Positions 49,998-61,552 are shown, counted from the first letter of the stretch. The stretch: 64,000 nt of DNA from Bathymodiolus brooksi (GCA_963680875.1 OY804586.1:49352203-49416202), one strand, 5' to 3'. Numbers and translations are program-made. The notes: generated from the letters alone by a model not told the origin.

Positions 49998-50112
49998 TTT
50001 TTCGAGCTCAATAAGAAGACCACAGATTCCGACCCCTTGACAACTTTGTGAAACCAACACGAAAATTAAATGGAGATGTCTTTAGAGTACAAAAGGTATG
50101 TGTAACAAGGCT
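49998..50112 (+). pseudogene. B-box exon relic (b)
   Basis: After a worn acceptor and AATAAGAAGACCACAGATTC, the frame gives PTP, a stop, QLCETNTKIKWRCL, then a second stop. The first Cys codon is lost, and the Lys-Trp-x-Cys core is intact. Confidence 0.65.
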
Positions 50113-50273
50113 CAAAGCTCCATTTAAATATAAATATTAGACATTCAAGATTAGTTTGGATTGGAAAAAAAGTGCACGTTGCAGATGAACAGTCAATTGC
50201 AGCACCAAAAAGACACACAGAAAATTAAGATGGTAGCCGAGCTGTAAACACATTAAACCACATAGTATTATGG

Positions 50274-50413
50274 CTTTTTCAGGCTCAATATGAAGACCCC
50301 GGTTTCCGACACTTTGTCAACTATGTAAAACCACCACGGATATCAAATGGAGATGTCTTCACTGTAAAACATATATGTGTGACAAGAGTAAGTCCATTCA
50401 CTTGAGAGTTTAA
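50274..50413 (+). pseudogene. B-box exon relic (c), best-preserved zinc ligands
   Basis: An acceptor-like GCTTTTTCAG precedes the exon. From 50306 one open frame reads PTLCQLC, then DIKWRCLHCKTYMCDKS, before a stop at 50411-50413. The spacing C-x2-C-x10-C-x2-C-x4-C-x2 matches the first half of a TRIM B-box. The next ligand is Ser instead of Cys, and the His half is lost, so it is a relic. Confidence 0.75.
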
Positions 50414-50511
50414 CCCCCCACTGAACACTAAATGAACATTAAAACACCTCAATATTACCTAGTTACCTTAACTTTTATAATTTGTATTATTAAAAAGTAA
50501 ACCAGTATTAT

Positions 50512-50637
50512 GCCTTTTTCAGGTTCAATAAGAAGACGACAGATTCCGAAAAACTTTGTCAACCTTGTGAAACAGAAACGAACCAAAAATGGAAATGTCC
50601 TGAGTGTAAAACATGTTGTAAGAGTAAGTAAATTCAC
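50512..50637 (+). pseudogene. B-box exon relic (d)
   Basis: After CTTTTTCAG|GTTCAATAAGA the frame reads LCQPCETETNQKWKCPECKT then CCKSK and a stop. The first four Cys ligands and the Trp are kept. Codons before the third Cys pair are shortened by a deletion. Confidence 0.7.
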
Positions 50638-50747
50638 ATAAGAGTTTAAACCTCCACTTAACACTAAATAGTAGGCATTTAAAACACCTCTTCAAAATAG
50701 AAACTAAGGTGATGCTAAAAAAATAAACAATAGTATTATGTTTTTTT

Positions 50748-50856
50748 TCTAGCTCAAGAAGACCACAGATTCTGAAACTTTGTCAACTTTGTGAAATCGA
50801 CACGGACAAAAATTGGAGATGTCTTACGCGTAAAGCATACGTGTGACAAGAGTAAG
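50748..50856 (+). pseudogene. B-box exon relic (e)
   Basis: The frame reads KLCQLCEIDTDKNWRCL, then TRKAYV and a stop. The first Cys pair and Trp-x-Cys are kept, and the next Cys has become Arg. A donor-like GGTGATG follows the matching 3' part near 50938. Confidence 0.7.
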
Positions 50857-51037
50857 TACATTCATTTAAAGAGCTTAAACCTCCACTCAACACTAAATAG
50901 TAGGTATTATTAAGACACCTCTTCAAGATTACCAACTAAGGTGATGTTAATATTAATCCATAAAGCGCAGAGAAGATGTGGATCGACAATTTTATCGTTA
51001 CATTTTTTTTAATTAAAAATAAACAACAGTATTATGA

Positions 51038-51145
51038 CTTATTAAGTCTCAATAAGAAGACCAAAGATTCCGATACTTTGTCAACTTTGTGAAACCAATA
51101 CATGTCATCAGTGTGAAACATGCATGTGCGCTAGAGGTAAACACT
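51038..51145 (+). pseudogene. B-box exon relic (f)
   Basis: The frame reads PILCQLCETNTC, then HQCETCMCARGK. The middle of the domain including Trp is deleted, but five Cys positions remain. This is the last relic before the non-B-box spacer. Confidence 0.65.
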
Positions 51146-51928
51146 TTCACTTGAAAGTACAAACCTGATTCAACATGAAATTGTGAATATAAAAAAAGAC
51201 ATATTTAATATTAGGAACCAAATGTGATTATAGAGATTATAGACACTATGCCATGTCAAGAACACAAGACACTGATGTCATTTCTCTAAAATGCTATTAC
51301 CGAACTTTAGATTTTCTTTCCGGTGTGACAAATCAATACTGGTGGAGGAACAACTTCAATATATTGTGTAACGTTAGTATTCCTGACAGATAATTAACGA
51401 TCGAGTCCCCATTCGACACCAGAGGAAGAAAATGACTAGTACGACTCTTGTTTCTTTTGCATATTTTTTTATTTACATGATGAAGAACTTCAATCTATTG
51501 TGTAACGTTAGTATTCATGGTGGATAAATAACGATAGGTTCCCCATTCGATGCCTGAGGAAGGAAGAGCTCATGTGCCTCTTGTTTTTGTGTGTGCATAT
51601 TTCCCATAAACTCACAATCGTGTAATAGCACCGTACAATGAACATTCCTTCTAAGTTTAGTTCCAACTGGTCCCGTGGTTTCAGAGAACAAATATAAAAG
51701 TACATATTTCCATTCAACAGGAAATGGTCAACATAAAATCTGGAAGTTTTTACAACCAACAGTAATTAGAGACAATACTACATGTAATGAACATCAGACA
51801 TTAATGTCATGTCTGTAATATGTTATTAGCCAACATAGGATAAATCAAGACTGACGGACGAACAACCTTTTCCCGGTTGTTCACATGCTGGATAACTTTA
51901 GCAACGTTAGTATTCGTGATGGATAACG
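51146..51928. repeat. Spacer made of dispersed-repeat modules
   Basis: Two tandem-like copies of one module occur here (AACTTCAATxTATTGTGTAA...CCCCATTCGAxxCC at about 51350-51425 and 51486-51560). They are followed by AACATTCCTTCTAAGTTTAG...GGTTTCAGAGAACAAATATA. Related modules recur in every unit of the array that starts at 52291 (for example near 53190 and 53674-53730). Open frames here are short and not conserved. Confidence 0.5.
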
Positions 51929-51990
51929 ATTGATTGATTGATAACTAACGCCAACTTTGGCAGTATTTCAGCTATATCGTGGTGTGATAG
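51929..51990 (+). repeat. Short dispersed repeat with TTTAACGCC-like core
   Basis: TTGATTGATTGATAACTAACGCCAACTTTGGCAGTATTTCAGCTATATCGTGG is a further copy of the short dispersed repeat seen at 49674. It forms the first codons of the open frame that begins at 51957, which shows that the ATG at 51957 is not the retroelement's own start. Confidence 0.55.
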
Positions 51991-52007
51991 CCTTTATTAT
52001 ATTTACT

Positions 52008-52283
52008 GGTCTGTCACATCCAACTCGTTGTGTAGAGTTACTGAAACACAAGCACATGGCAAGACTTGGTGCTAAACGTTGCTCGGGTCTTGGTTGTAAG
52101 ATCTATAACGAGCAATTTCGATTACGTAAACTCCTTGATCCCACAATTTCATGGTCTGTTGTTGATTCAGAACTCTGGCTTTTATATATGAATAATATGA
52201 CTAGTGGTTCTACAAATGCAATTAACCAGCCAGTAATGAATGACAACAATTTGTCAAACGTAAAAAGGCTCGATATCGAATAA
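52008..52283 (+). pseudogene. Gag-like retroelement ORF fragment (single copy)
   Basis: An open frame ending at 52283 contains HPTRCVELLKHKHM, then YNEQFRLRKL, ISWSVVDSELWLLYMNN. The spacing of Y-[DN]-x-x-FR, W-x-x-[VI]-[DN]-x-x-LW is what I associate with gag-like proteins of DIRS/Ngaro-type and related retroelements; this is by pattern only. It is cut at both ends: a dispersed repeat on the left and the edge of the third array 8 bp to the right. Unlike the neighbouring array it occurs once. Confidence 0.5.
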
Positions 52284-52684
52284 ATAATTTTCTTAAAAAG
52301 ATGTATGCCTTATTTCCATTATCATACAAAACACCAGAATATATGTGAAACAAATCTTATTCACGCTCTTCCGGTTAAAATAGATTATAGTATATTTGTG
52401 CAATAGTTGTTAATGAATAATGATAAGTCTGTCATGTTTATAATGCTTAAAGATATGCTATAAGTATTTTTATATATTTTCAGAATGGCAGATGTTTTTG
52501 AATTGGAACAGTTCCACCGCGAAGTCTTCCGGCCAACACAGCCAATTTTCAATCATTTGGGACAATATTGCTTAGTCACTGTTCCTCGATGATAAAATAC
52601 CATAAAGTGAGGGATCTTATAACCCACTGGCAACACATTCATTAGCCAAAACGACAAAGTACAAAGTGTAAATACTATCGAATA

Positions 52685-52808
52685 AATAATTCGATTGCTT
52701 CATTTGTATTGAATTTAGGAGGTCACTATATTAGATACCCGGATCTACATGCAAATCATATTTTCCTTTCAGCTGATGGTGTCCATCTTTCAAATATGTT
52801 TTTCTAGT
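52685..52808 (+). pseudogene. SGNH-hydrolase C-terminal fragment (unit a)
   Basis: One frame reads NNSIASFVLNLGGHYIRYPD, then LHANHIFLSADGVHLSNM, ending at TTTTTCTAG. DGVHLS carries the Asp-x-x-His pair of block V of SGNH/GDSL hydrolases. Ngaro-type retrotransposons are known to encode an SGNH hydrolase, which fits the gag-like fragment just upstream. The catalytic Ser block is absent and a B-box relic begins where the C-terminus should continue. Copies lie at 54534, 56382, 58243, 60091, 61952 and 63800. Confidence 0.55.
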
Positions 52809-52995
52809 TCAATAAGAATACTATATATTCCGACACTTTCTTAACTTTGTGCAAGTGTCACTGACTTTTAGTAGAGGTGTCTTCACTGTAAAACTTACAT
52901 TTGTGAGAAGAGTAAAAAAATACAAACGACAATTCATAGCTCCACTCAACAAGAAACAGTGGACCTAAAAATACCTTTTCAAGATCTGCAACTAA
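52801..52995 (+). pseudogene. B-box exon relic embedded in third-array unit a
   Basis: From GTTTTTCTAG|TTCAATAAGA onward the segment matches the satellite monomers of 29500-49600. It reads PTLS, stop, LCASVTDF, two stops, then RCLHCKTYICEKSKK and, at the end, PFQDLQLK. It is dead, but it shows that the third array recruited a B-box monomer before amplifying. Copies lie near 54649, 56497, 58358, 60206, 62067 and 63915. Confidence 0.75.
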
Positions 52996-54138
52996 AGATA
53001 TACAAACAGTAATTACAGACAATATACAATGTAACGAACACCAGACATTAATGTCTTGTCTGTATTTCTTTCTCTGGCTGTTTACATGTTGGATAACTTT
53101 AATATACTGTGCAACGCTAGTATTCTGGATATATCGTGGCGAGAACACATTTTAAGATCCCTGGGATAGATGACGAACGGTGGTTTCTTTTCCCATTCGA
53201 CGCCAAAGGAAGGCAGCGACAAACTCGTTTTAATTACAACTTCATTTGGTTTGCAGTTATTTGTAGTCTTGTTTGCACCAACAGAAGCATCGGAAGAGAT
53301 CCTGACTAAGAGTAGTGGCTACACGTAGGAAGATTGGGACAAATTACTTGACGAATTTACAAAGAACAAATATATTACGTACATAGTTCAATATCCGAGC
53401 GTTCATTACAACAACCCTGCTACTCCCACGTGAAAAATACTTCTATCATGGAACCATTTCATTGCGAGGGGATAGGCCCCATAAAACTAATTTAACACCG
53501 CCATTTTTTATTTGAAGTGCCAGTATCAAACAGGAAATTACGCGGTTGGTCATGCATTTATGTTGATGGTAAGGAGAAAAACACTCCACATACAATAGCG
53601 GCAAACACCATTTTTATCTCTTGTTTCTTATGTGTATTTCCGATATCAACATTTTAGAGGAGTACCCAAGGAACATTCCTACCTAAAGTGTTTTTTTCCC
53701 AATTGACGAAGTAATTTCAGAGAGGAAAATAAAAAAATATAAAGGTTTACAGACGACGAGGGCGACAGAAGGCAATTGATGGTGAAAAATAGAGGTCACA
53801 GAAACATATATATTCTTCTATGCTTAGTCCTAATACATACAATTGCGAATGCATTGGGTCCGTGTTGCACATCTTTCTAGTTTCCTTTTTTTCATATTGC
53901 TGCCTTTTGCCCAATTTGTGTGTTTGGATCGTCCGTTCGTGATTGCCCCTTTGGCTTTTTCCAGCGGTTATTTTCTGTTCCAGACAAAATTGAGTCTACA
54001 ACCGACACATTGCAACCAGCATGACCCCTCCCCAAAACCTTTTTTTTTTTAAAAGACGACCAACCGAGAACTAATCTGGCCACCTTTGATTCGAAACTGG
54101 ACGAGTTAATGTAGAAGACATTACAGATAAAAAAAAAT

Positions 54139-55982
54139 TCTTAAAAAGATGTATGCCTTATTTCCATTATCATACAAAACACCAGAATATATGTGAAACA
54201 AATCTTATTCACGCTCTTCCGGTTAAAATAGATAATAGTATATTTGTGCAATAGTTTTTAATGAATAATGATATGTCTGTCATGTTTATAATGCTTAAAG
54301 ATATGCTATAAGTATTTTTATATATTTTCAGAATGGCAGATGTTTTTGAATTGGAACAGTTCCACCGCGAAGTCATCCGGCCAACACAGCCAATTTTCAA
54401 TCATTTGGGACAATATTGCTTAGTCACTGTTCCTCGATGATAAAATACCATAAAGTGAGGGATCTTATAACCCACTGGCAACACATTCATTAGCCAAAAC
54501 GACAAAGTACAAAGTGTAAATACTATCGAATAAATAATTCGATTGCTTCATTTGTATTGAATTTAGGAGGTCACTATATTAGATACCCGGATCTACATGC
54601 AAATCATATTTTCCTTTCAGCTGATGGTGTCCATCTTTCAAATATGTTTTTCTAGTTCAATAAGAATACTATATATTCCGACACTTTCTTAACTTTGTGC
54701 AAGTGTCACTGACTTTTAGTAGAGGTGTCTTCACTGTAAAACTTACATTTGTGAGAAGAGTAAAAAAATACAAACGACAATTCATAGCTCCACTCAACAA
54801 GAAACAGTGGACCTAAAAATACCTTTTCAAGATCTGCAACTAAAGATATACAAACAGTAATTACAGACAATATACAATGTAACGAACACCAGACATTAAT
54901 GTCTTGTCTGTATTTCTTTCTCCGGCTGTTTACATGTTGGATAACTTTAATATACTGTGCAACGCTAGTATTCTGGATATATCGTGGCGAGAACACATTT
55001 TAAGATCCCTGGGATAGATGACGAACGGTGGTTTCTTTTCCCATTCGACGCCAAAGGAAGGCAGCGACAAACTCGTTTTAATTACAACTTCATTTAGTTT
55101 GCAGTTATTTGTAGTCTTGTTTGCACCAACAGAAGCATCGGAAGAGATCCTGCCTAAGAGTAGTGGCTACACGTAGGAAGATTGGGACAAATTACTTGAC
55201 GAATTTACAAAGAACAAATATATTACGTACATAGTTCAATATCCGAGCGTTGATTACAACAACCCTGCTACTCCCACGTGAAAAATACTTCTATCATGGA
55301 ACCATTTCATTGAGAGGGGATAGGCCCCATAAAACTAATTTAACACCGCCATTTTTTATTTGAAGTGCCAGTATCAAACAGGAAATTACGCGGTTGGTCA
55401 TGCATTTATGTTGATGGTAAGGAGAAAAACACTCCACATACAATAGCGGCAAACACCATTTTTATCTCTTGTTTCTTATGTGTATTTCCGATATCAACAT
55501 TTTAGAGGAGTACCCAAGGAACATTCCTACCTAAAGTGTTTTTTTCCCAATTGACGAAGTAATTTCAGAGAGGAAAATAAAAAAATATAAAGGTTTACAG
55601 ACGACGAGGGCGACAGAAGGCAATTGATGGTGAAAAATAGAGGTCACAGAAACATATATATTCTTCTATGCGAAGTCCTAATACATACAATTGCGAATGC
55701 ATTGGGTCCGTGTTGCACATCTTTCTAGTTTCCTTTTTTTCATATTGCTGCCTTTTGCCCAATTTGTGTTTGGATCGTCCTTTCGTGATTGCCCCTTTGG
55801 CTTTTTCCAGCGGTTATTTTCTGTTCCAGACAAAATTGAGTCTACAACCGACACATTGCAACCAGCATGACCCCTCCCCAAAACTTTTTTTTTTTAAGGA
55901 CGACCAACCGAGAACTAATCTGGCCACCTTTGATTCGAAACTGGACGAGTTAATGTAGAAGACATTACAGATAAAAAAAAAA
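54139..55982 (+). repeat. Third-array unit b
   Basis: Same order as unit a, with the same 4-base loss in the short ORF (ATG at 54333) and the same stop (CACGTAGGAAG near 55171) in the 87-codon region. A 2-base loss (TTGTGTTTGG for TTGTGTGTTTGG near 55765) is shared with units d and f. Confidence 0.85.
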
Positions 55983-56176
55983 TCTTAAAAAGATGTATGC
56001 CTTATTTCCATTATCATACAAAACACCAGAATATATGTGAAACAAATCTTATTCACGCTCTTCCGGTTAAAATAGATAATAGTATATTTGTGCAATAGTT
56101 TTTAATGAATAATGATATGTCTGTCATGTTTATAATGCTTAAAGATATGTTATAAGTATTTTTATATATTTTCAGA

Positions 56177-56341
56177 ATGGCAGATGTTTTTGAATTGGAA
56201 CAGTTCCACCGGGAAGTCTTCCGGCCAACACAGCCAATTTTCAATCATTTGGAACAATATTGCTTAGTCAAACACTGTTCCTCAATGATAAAATACCATA
56301 AAGTGAGGGATCTTATAACCCACTGGCAACACATTCATTAG
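56177..56341 (+). CDS. Short ORF behind a 3' splice site (unit c), unknown 54 aa
   Basis: TTTTTATATATTTTCAG|A precedes an ATG opening MADVFELEQFHREVFRPTQP, followed by NHLEQYCLVKHCSSMIKYHK. After that Lys the sequence AAA|GTGAGG is a good donor; reading through it instead gives 12 further codons to a stop. An exon with both splice sites and a start codon right after the acceptor is suggestive of a coding exon, but the function is not recognised. Its place just upstream of the SGNH tail suggests it may be part of a retroelement or of a gene captured with it. It is intact in units c to g and frameshifted in a and b. Confidence 0.35.
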   Translation: MADVFELEQFHREVFRPTQPIFNHLEQYCLVKHCSSMIKYHKVRDLITHWQHIH

Positions 56342-56875
56342 CCAAAACGACAAAGTACAAAGTGTAAATACTACCGAATAAATAATTCGATTGCTTCATT
56401 TGTATTGAATTTAGGAGGTCACTATATTAGATACCCGGATCTACATGCAAATCATATTTTCCTTTCAACTGATGGTGTCCATCTTTCAAATATGTTTTTC
56501 TAGTTCAATAAGAATACTATATATTCCGACACTTTCTTAACTTTGTGCAAGTGTCACTGACTTTTAGTAGAGGTGTTTTCACTGTAAAACTTACATTTGT
56601 GAGAAGAGTAAAAAAATACAAACGACAATTCATAGCTCCACTCAACAAGAAACAGTGGACTTAAAAATACCTTTTCAAGATCTGCAACTAAAGATCTACA
56701 AATAGTAATTACAGACAATATACAATGTAACGAACACCAGACATTAATGTCATGTCTGTATTTCTTTCTCCGGTTGTTTACATGTTGGATAACTTTAATA
56801 TACTGTGCAACGCTAGTATTCGGGATATATCGTGGCGAGAACACATTTTATATTAACTTAAGACCCCTGGGATAG

Positions 56876-57139
56876 ATGACGAACGGTGGTTTCTTTTCCC
56901 ATTCGACGCCAAAGGAAGGCAGCGAAAAACTCGTTTTAATTACAAATTCATTTGGTTTGCAGTTATTTGTAGTCTTGTTTGCACCAACAGAAGCATCGGA
57001 AGAGATCCTGCCTAAGAGTAGTGGCTACACGTATGAAGACGGGGACAAATTACTTGTCGAATTTACAAAGAACAAATATATTACGTACATAGTTCAATAT
57101 CCGAGCGTTCATTACAACAACCCTGCTACTCCCACGTGA
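56876..57139 (+). CDS. 87-codon ORF of unknown function (unit c)
   Basis: An open frame from ATG to TGA reading PKEGSEKLVLITNSFGLQLF, then APTEASEEILPKSSGYTYED and ending YNNPATPT. It is open in the long units (c and e), but carries an in-frame TAG at the GYTY position in a, b, d and f. A related CCCATTCGA...AAGGAAGG word occurs at 51540, so part of it belongs to a dispersed module. No family is recognised. It may be a relic that happens to be open, or the short units may be the broken form. Confidence 0.2.
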   Translation: MTNGGFFSHSTPKEGSEKLVLITNSFGLQLFVVLFAPTEASEEILPKSSGYTYEDGDKLLVEFTKNKYITYIVQYPSVHYNNPATPT

Positions 57140-57843
57140 AAAATACTTCTATCATGGAACCATTTCATTGAGAGGGGACAGGCCCCATAAAACTAATTTA
57201 ACACCGCCATTTTTTATTTGAAGTGCCAGTATCAAACAGGAAATTACGCGGTTGGTCATGCATTTATGTTGATGGTAAGGAGAAAAACACTCCACATACA
57301 ATAGCGGCAAACACCATTTTTATCTCTTGTTTCTTATGTGTATTTCCGATATCAACATTTTAGAGGAGTACCCAAGGAACATTCCTACCTAAAGTGTTTT
57401 TTTCCCAATTGACGAAGTAATTTCAGAGAGGAAAATAAAAAAATATAAAGGTTTACAGACGACGAGGGCGACAGAAGGCAATTGATGGTGAAAAATAGAG
57501 GTCACAGAAACATATATATTCTTCTATGCGAAGTCCTAATACATACAATTGCCAATGCATTGGGTCCGTGTTGCACATCTTTCTAGTTTCCTTTTTTTCA
57601 TATTGCTGCCTTTTGCCCAATTTGTGTGTTTGGATCGTCCGTTCGTGATTGCCCCTTTGGCTTTTTCCAGCGGTTATTTTCTGTTCCAGACAAAATTGAG
57701 TCTACAACCGACACATTGCAACCAGCATGACCCCTCCCCAAAACTTTTTTTTTTTTAAAGACGACCAACCGAGAACTAATCTGGCCACCTTTGATTCGAA
57801 ACTGGACGAGTTAATGTAGAAGACATTACAGATAAAAAAAAAT

Positions 57844-59691
57844 TCTTAAAAAGATGTATGCCTTATTTCCATTATCATACAAAACACCAGAATATATGTG
57901 AAACAAATCTTATTCACGCTCTTCCGGTTAAAATAGATAATAGTATATTTGTGCAATAGTTTTTAATGAATAATGATATGTCTGTCATGTTTATAATGCT
58001 TAAAGATATGTTATAAGTATTTTTATATATTTTCAGAATGGCAGATGTTTTTGAATTGGAACAGTTCCACCGGGAAGTCTTCCGGCCAACACAGCCAATT
58101 TTCAATCATTTGGAACAATATTGCTTAGTCAAACACTGTTCCTCAATGATAAAATACCATAAAGTGAGGGATCTTATAACCCACTGGCAACACATTCATT
58201 AGCCAAAACGACAAAGTACAAAGTGTAAATACTATCGAATAAATAATTCGATTGCTTCATTTGTATTGAATTTAGGAGGTCACTATATTAGATACCCGGA
58301 TCTACATGCAAATCATATTTTCCTTTCAGCTGATGGTGTCCATCTTTCAAATATGTTTTTCTAGTTCAATAAGAATACTATATATTCCGACACTTTCTTA
58401 ACTTTGTGCAAGTGTCACTGACTTTTAGTAGAGGTGTCTTCACTGTAAAACTTACATTTGTGAGAAGAGTAAAAAAATACAAACGACAATTCATAGCTCC
58501 ACTCAACAAGAAACAGTGGACCTAAAAATACCTTTTCAAGATCTGCAACTAAAGATATACAAACAGTAATTACAGACAATATACAATGTAACGAACACCA
58601 GACATTAATGTCTTGTCTGTATTTCTTTCTCCGGCTGTTTACATGTTGGATAACTTTAATATACTGTGCAACGCTAGTATTCTGGATATATCGTGACGAG
58701 AACACATTTTAAGATCCCTGGGATAGATGACGAACGGTGGTTTCTTTTCCCATTCGACGCCAAAGGAAGGCAGCGACAAACTCGTTTTAATTACAACTTC
58801 ATTTAGTTTGCAGTTATTTGTAGTCTTGTTTGCACCAACAGAAGCATCGGAAGAGATCCTGCCTAAGAGTAGTGGCTACACGTAGGAAGATTGGGACAAA
58901 TTACTTGACGAATTTACAAAGAACAAATATATTACGTACATAGTTCAATATCCGAGCGTTCATTACAACAACCCTGCTACTCCCACGTGAAAAATACTTC
59001 TATCATCGAACCATTTCATTGAGAGGGGATAGGCCCCATAAAACTAATTTAACACCGCCATTTTTTATTTGAAGTGCCAGTATCAAACAGGAAATTGCGC
59101 GGTTGGTCATGCATTTATGTTGATGGTAAGGAGAAAAACACTCCACATACAATAGCGGCAAACACCATTTTTATCTCTTGTTTCTTATGTGTATTTCCGA
59201 TATCAACATTTTAGAGGAGTACCCAAGGAACATTCCTACCTAAAGTGTTTTTTTCCCAATTGACGAAGTAATTTCAGAGAGGAAAATAAAAAAATATAAA
59301 GGTTTACAGACGACGAGGGCGACAGAAGGCAATTGATGGTGAAAAATAGAGGTCACAGAAACATATATATTCTTCTATGCGAAGTCCTAATACATACAAT
59401 TGCGAATGCATTGGGTCCGTGTTGCACATCTTTCTAGTTTCCTTTTTTTCATATTGCTGCCTTTTGCCCAATTTGTGTTTGGATCGTCCTTTCGTGATTG
59501 CCCCTTTGGCTTTTTCCAGCGGTTATTTTCTGTTCCAGACAAAATTGAGTCTACAACCGACACATTGCAACCAGCATGACCCCTCCCCAAAACTTTTTTT
59601 TTTTAAGGACGACCAACCGAGAACTAATCTGGCCACCTTTGATTCGAAACTGGACGAGTTAATGTAGAAGACATTACAGATAAAAAAAAAA
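57844..59691 (+). repeat. Third-array unit d (short form)
   Basis: The 1848-bp form. The short ORF (58038-58202) is open as in unit c, but the 87-codon region has the TAG stop near 58883, and CTATCATCGAACC and GGAAATTGCGCGG mark it as the same version as unit f. Confidence 0.9.
58038..58202 (+). CDS. Short ORF behind a 3' splice site (unit d), unknown 54 aa
   Basis: Same 54 codons as in unit c at 56177-56341, with the same acceptor and internal AAA|GTGAGG donor. Confidence 0.33.
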   Translation: MADVFELEQFHREVFRPTQPIFNHLEQYCLVKHCSSMIKYHKVRDLITHWQHIH

Positions 59692-59885
59692 TCTTAAAAA
59701 GATGTATGCCTTATTTCCATTATCATACAAAACACCAGAATATATGTGAAACAAATCTTATTCACGCTCTTCCGGTTAAAATAGATAATAGTATATTTGT
59801 GCAATAGTTTTTAATGAATAATGATATGTCTGTCATGTTTATAATGCTTAAAGATATGTTATAAGTATTTTTATATATTTTCAGA

Positions 59886-60050
59886 ATGGCAGATGTTTTT
59901 GAATTGGAACAGTTCCACCGGGAAGTCTTCCGGCCAACACAGCCAATTTTCAATCATTTGGAACAATATTGCTTAGTCAAACACTGTTCCTCAATGATAA
60001 AATACCATAAAGTGAGGGATCTTATAACCCACTGGCAACACATTCATTAG
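59886..60050 (+). CDS. Short ORF behind a 3' splice site (unit e), unknown 54 aa
   Basis: Same as 56177-56341, exactly 3709 bp downstream. Confidence 0.33.
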   Translation: MADVFELEQFHREVFRPTQPIFNHLEQYCLVKHCSSMIKYHKVRDLITHWQHIH

Positions 60051-60584
60051 CCAAAACGACAAAGTACAAAGTGTAAATACTACCGAATAAATAATTCGAT
60101 TGCTTCATTTGTATTGAATTTAGGAGGTCACTATATTAGATACCCGGATCTACATGCAAATCATATTTTCCTTTCAACTGATGGTGTCCATCTTTCAAAT
60201 ATGTTTTTCTAGTTCAATAAGAATACTATATATTCCGACACTTTCTTAACTTTGTGCAAGTGTCACTGACTTTTAGTAGAGGTGTTTTCACTGTAAAACT
60301 TACATTTGTGAGAAGAGTAAAAAAATACAAACGACAATTCATAGCTCCACTCAACAAGAAACAGTGGACTTAAAAATACCTTTTCAAGATCTGCAACTAA
60401 AGATCTACAAATAGTAATTACAGACAATATACAATGTAACGAACACCAGACATTAATGTCATGTCTGTATTTCTTTCTCCGGTTGTTTACATGTTGGATA
60501 ACTTTAATATACTGTGCAACGCTAGTATTCGGGATATATCGTGGCGAGAACACATTTTATATTAACTTAAGACCCCTGGGATAG

Positions 60585-60848
60585 ATGACGAACGGTGGTT
60601 TCTTTTCCCATTCGACGCCAAAGGAAGGCAGCGAAAAACTCGTTTTAATTACAAATTCATTTGGTTTGCAGTTATTTGTAGTCTTGTTTGCACCAACAGA
60701 AGCATCGGAAGAGATCCTGCCTAAGAGTAGTGGCTACACGTATGAAGACGGGGACAAATTACTTGTCGAATTTACAAAGAACAAATATATTACGTACATA
60801 GTTCAATATCCGAGCGTTCATTACAACAACCCTGCTACTCCCACGTGA
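60585..60848 (+). CDS. 87-codon ORF of unknown function (unit e)
   Basis: Same 87 codons as at 56876-57139, 3709 bp downstream. The unit is probably a recent copy, so it adds no independent evidence for coding. Confidence 0.2.
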   Translation: MTNGGFFSHSTPKEGSEKLVLITNSFGLQLFVVLFAPTEASEEILPKSSGYTYEDGDKLLVEFTKNKYITYIVQYPSVHYNNPATPT

Positions 60849-61552
60849 AAAATACTTCTATCATGGAACCATTTCATTGAGAGGGGACAGGCCCCATAAA
60901 ACTAATTTAACACCGCCATTTTTTATTTGAAGTGCCAGTATCAAACAGGAAATTACGCGGTTGGTCATGCATTTATGTTGATGGTAAGGAGAAAAACACT
61001 CCACATACAATAGCGGCAAACACCATTTTTATCTCTTGTTTCTTATGTGTATTTCCGATATCAACATTTTAGAGGAGTACCCAAGGAACATTCCTACCTA
61101 AAGTGTTTTTTTCCCAATTGACGAAGTAATTTCAGAGAGGAAAATAAAAAAATATAAAGGTTTACAGACGACGAGGGCGACAGAAGGCAATTGATGGTGA
61201 AAAATAGAGGTCACAGAAACATATATATTCTTCTATGCGAAGTCCTAATACATACAATTGCCAATGCATTGGGTCCGTGTTGCACATCTTTCTAGTTTCC
61301 TTTTTTTCATATTGCTGCCTTTTGCCCAATTTGTGTGTTTGGATCGTCCGTTCGTGATTGCCCCTTTGGCTTTTTCCAGCGGTTATTTTCTGTTCCAGAC
61401 AAAATTGAGTCTACAACCGACACATTGCAACCAGCATGACCCCTCCCCAAAACTTTTTTTTTTTTAAAGACGACCAACCGAGAACTAATCTGGCCACCTT
61501 TGATTCGAAACTGGACGAGTTAATGTAGAAGACATTACAGATAAAAAAAAAT

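Larger units (their letters stand above)
52291..54138 (+). repeat. Third-array unit a (founder-like, broken short ORF)
   Basis: Contents in order are the short ORF after TATATTTTCAG|A at 52485 (broken), the SGNH tail (52685-52808), the B-box relic (52801-52995), a stretch with a stop where the later 87-codon frame is open (53167-53432), and dispersed modules. The short ORF has lost four bases (GTCACTG for GTCAAACACTG), shifting it into a stop after 35 codons. Confidence 0.85.
55983..57843 (+). repeat. Third-array unit c (long form, open ORFs)
   Basis: The 1861-bp form. Both the 54-codon ORF (56177-56341) and the 87-codon ORF (56876-57139) are open. It also has an extra TATTAACTTAAG segment near 56850 that units a, b, d and f lack. 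Confidence 0.9.
59692..61552 (+). repeat. Third-array unit e (long form)
   Basis: Copy of unit c at a distance of 3709 bp, with no difference noticed. The short ORF (59886-60050) and the 87-codon ORF (60585-60848) are open. Confidence 0.9.

Noticed and set aside
52858..53148. 96-codon minus-strand ORF repeated in each unit of the third array
   Set aside because: It runs antisense through a B-box relic and a dispersed module; no motif, and open by chance in AT-rich DNA.
55668..55958. 96-codon plus-strand ORF in third-array units b, d and f
   Set aside because: A 2-base indel puts half of the units in another frame, and the sequence belongs to a dispersed module; no recognisable domain.
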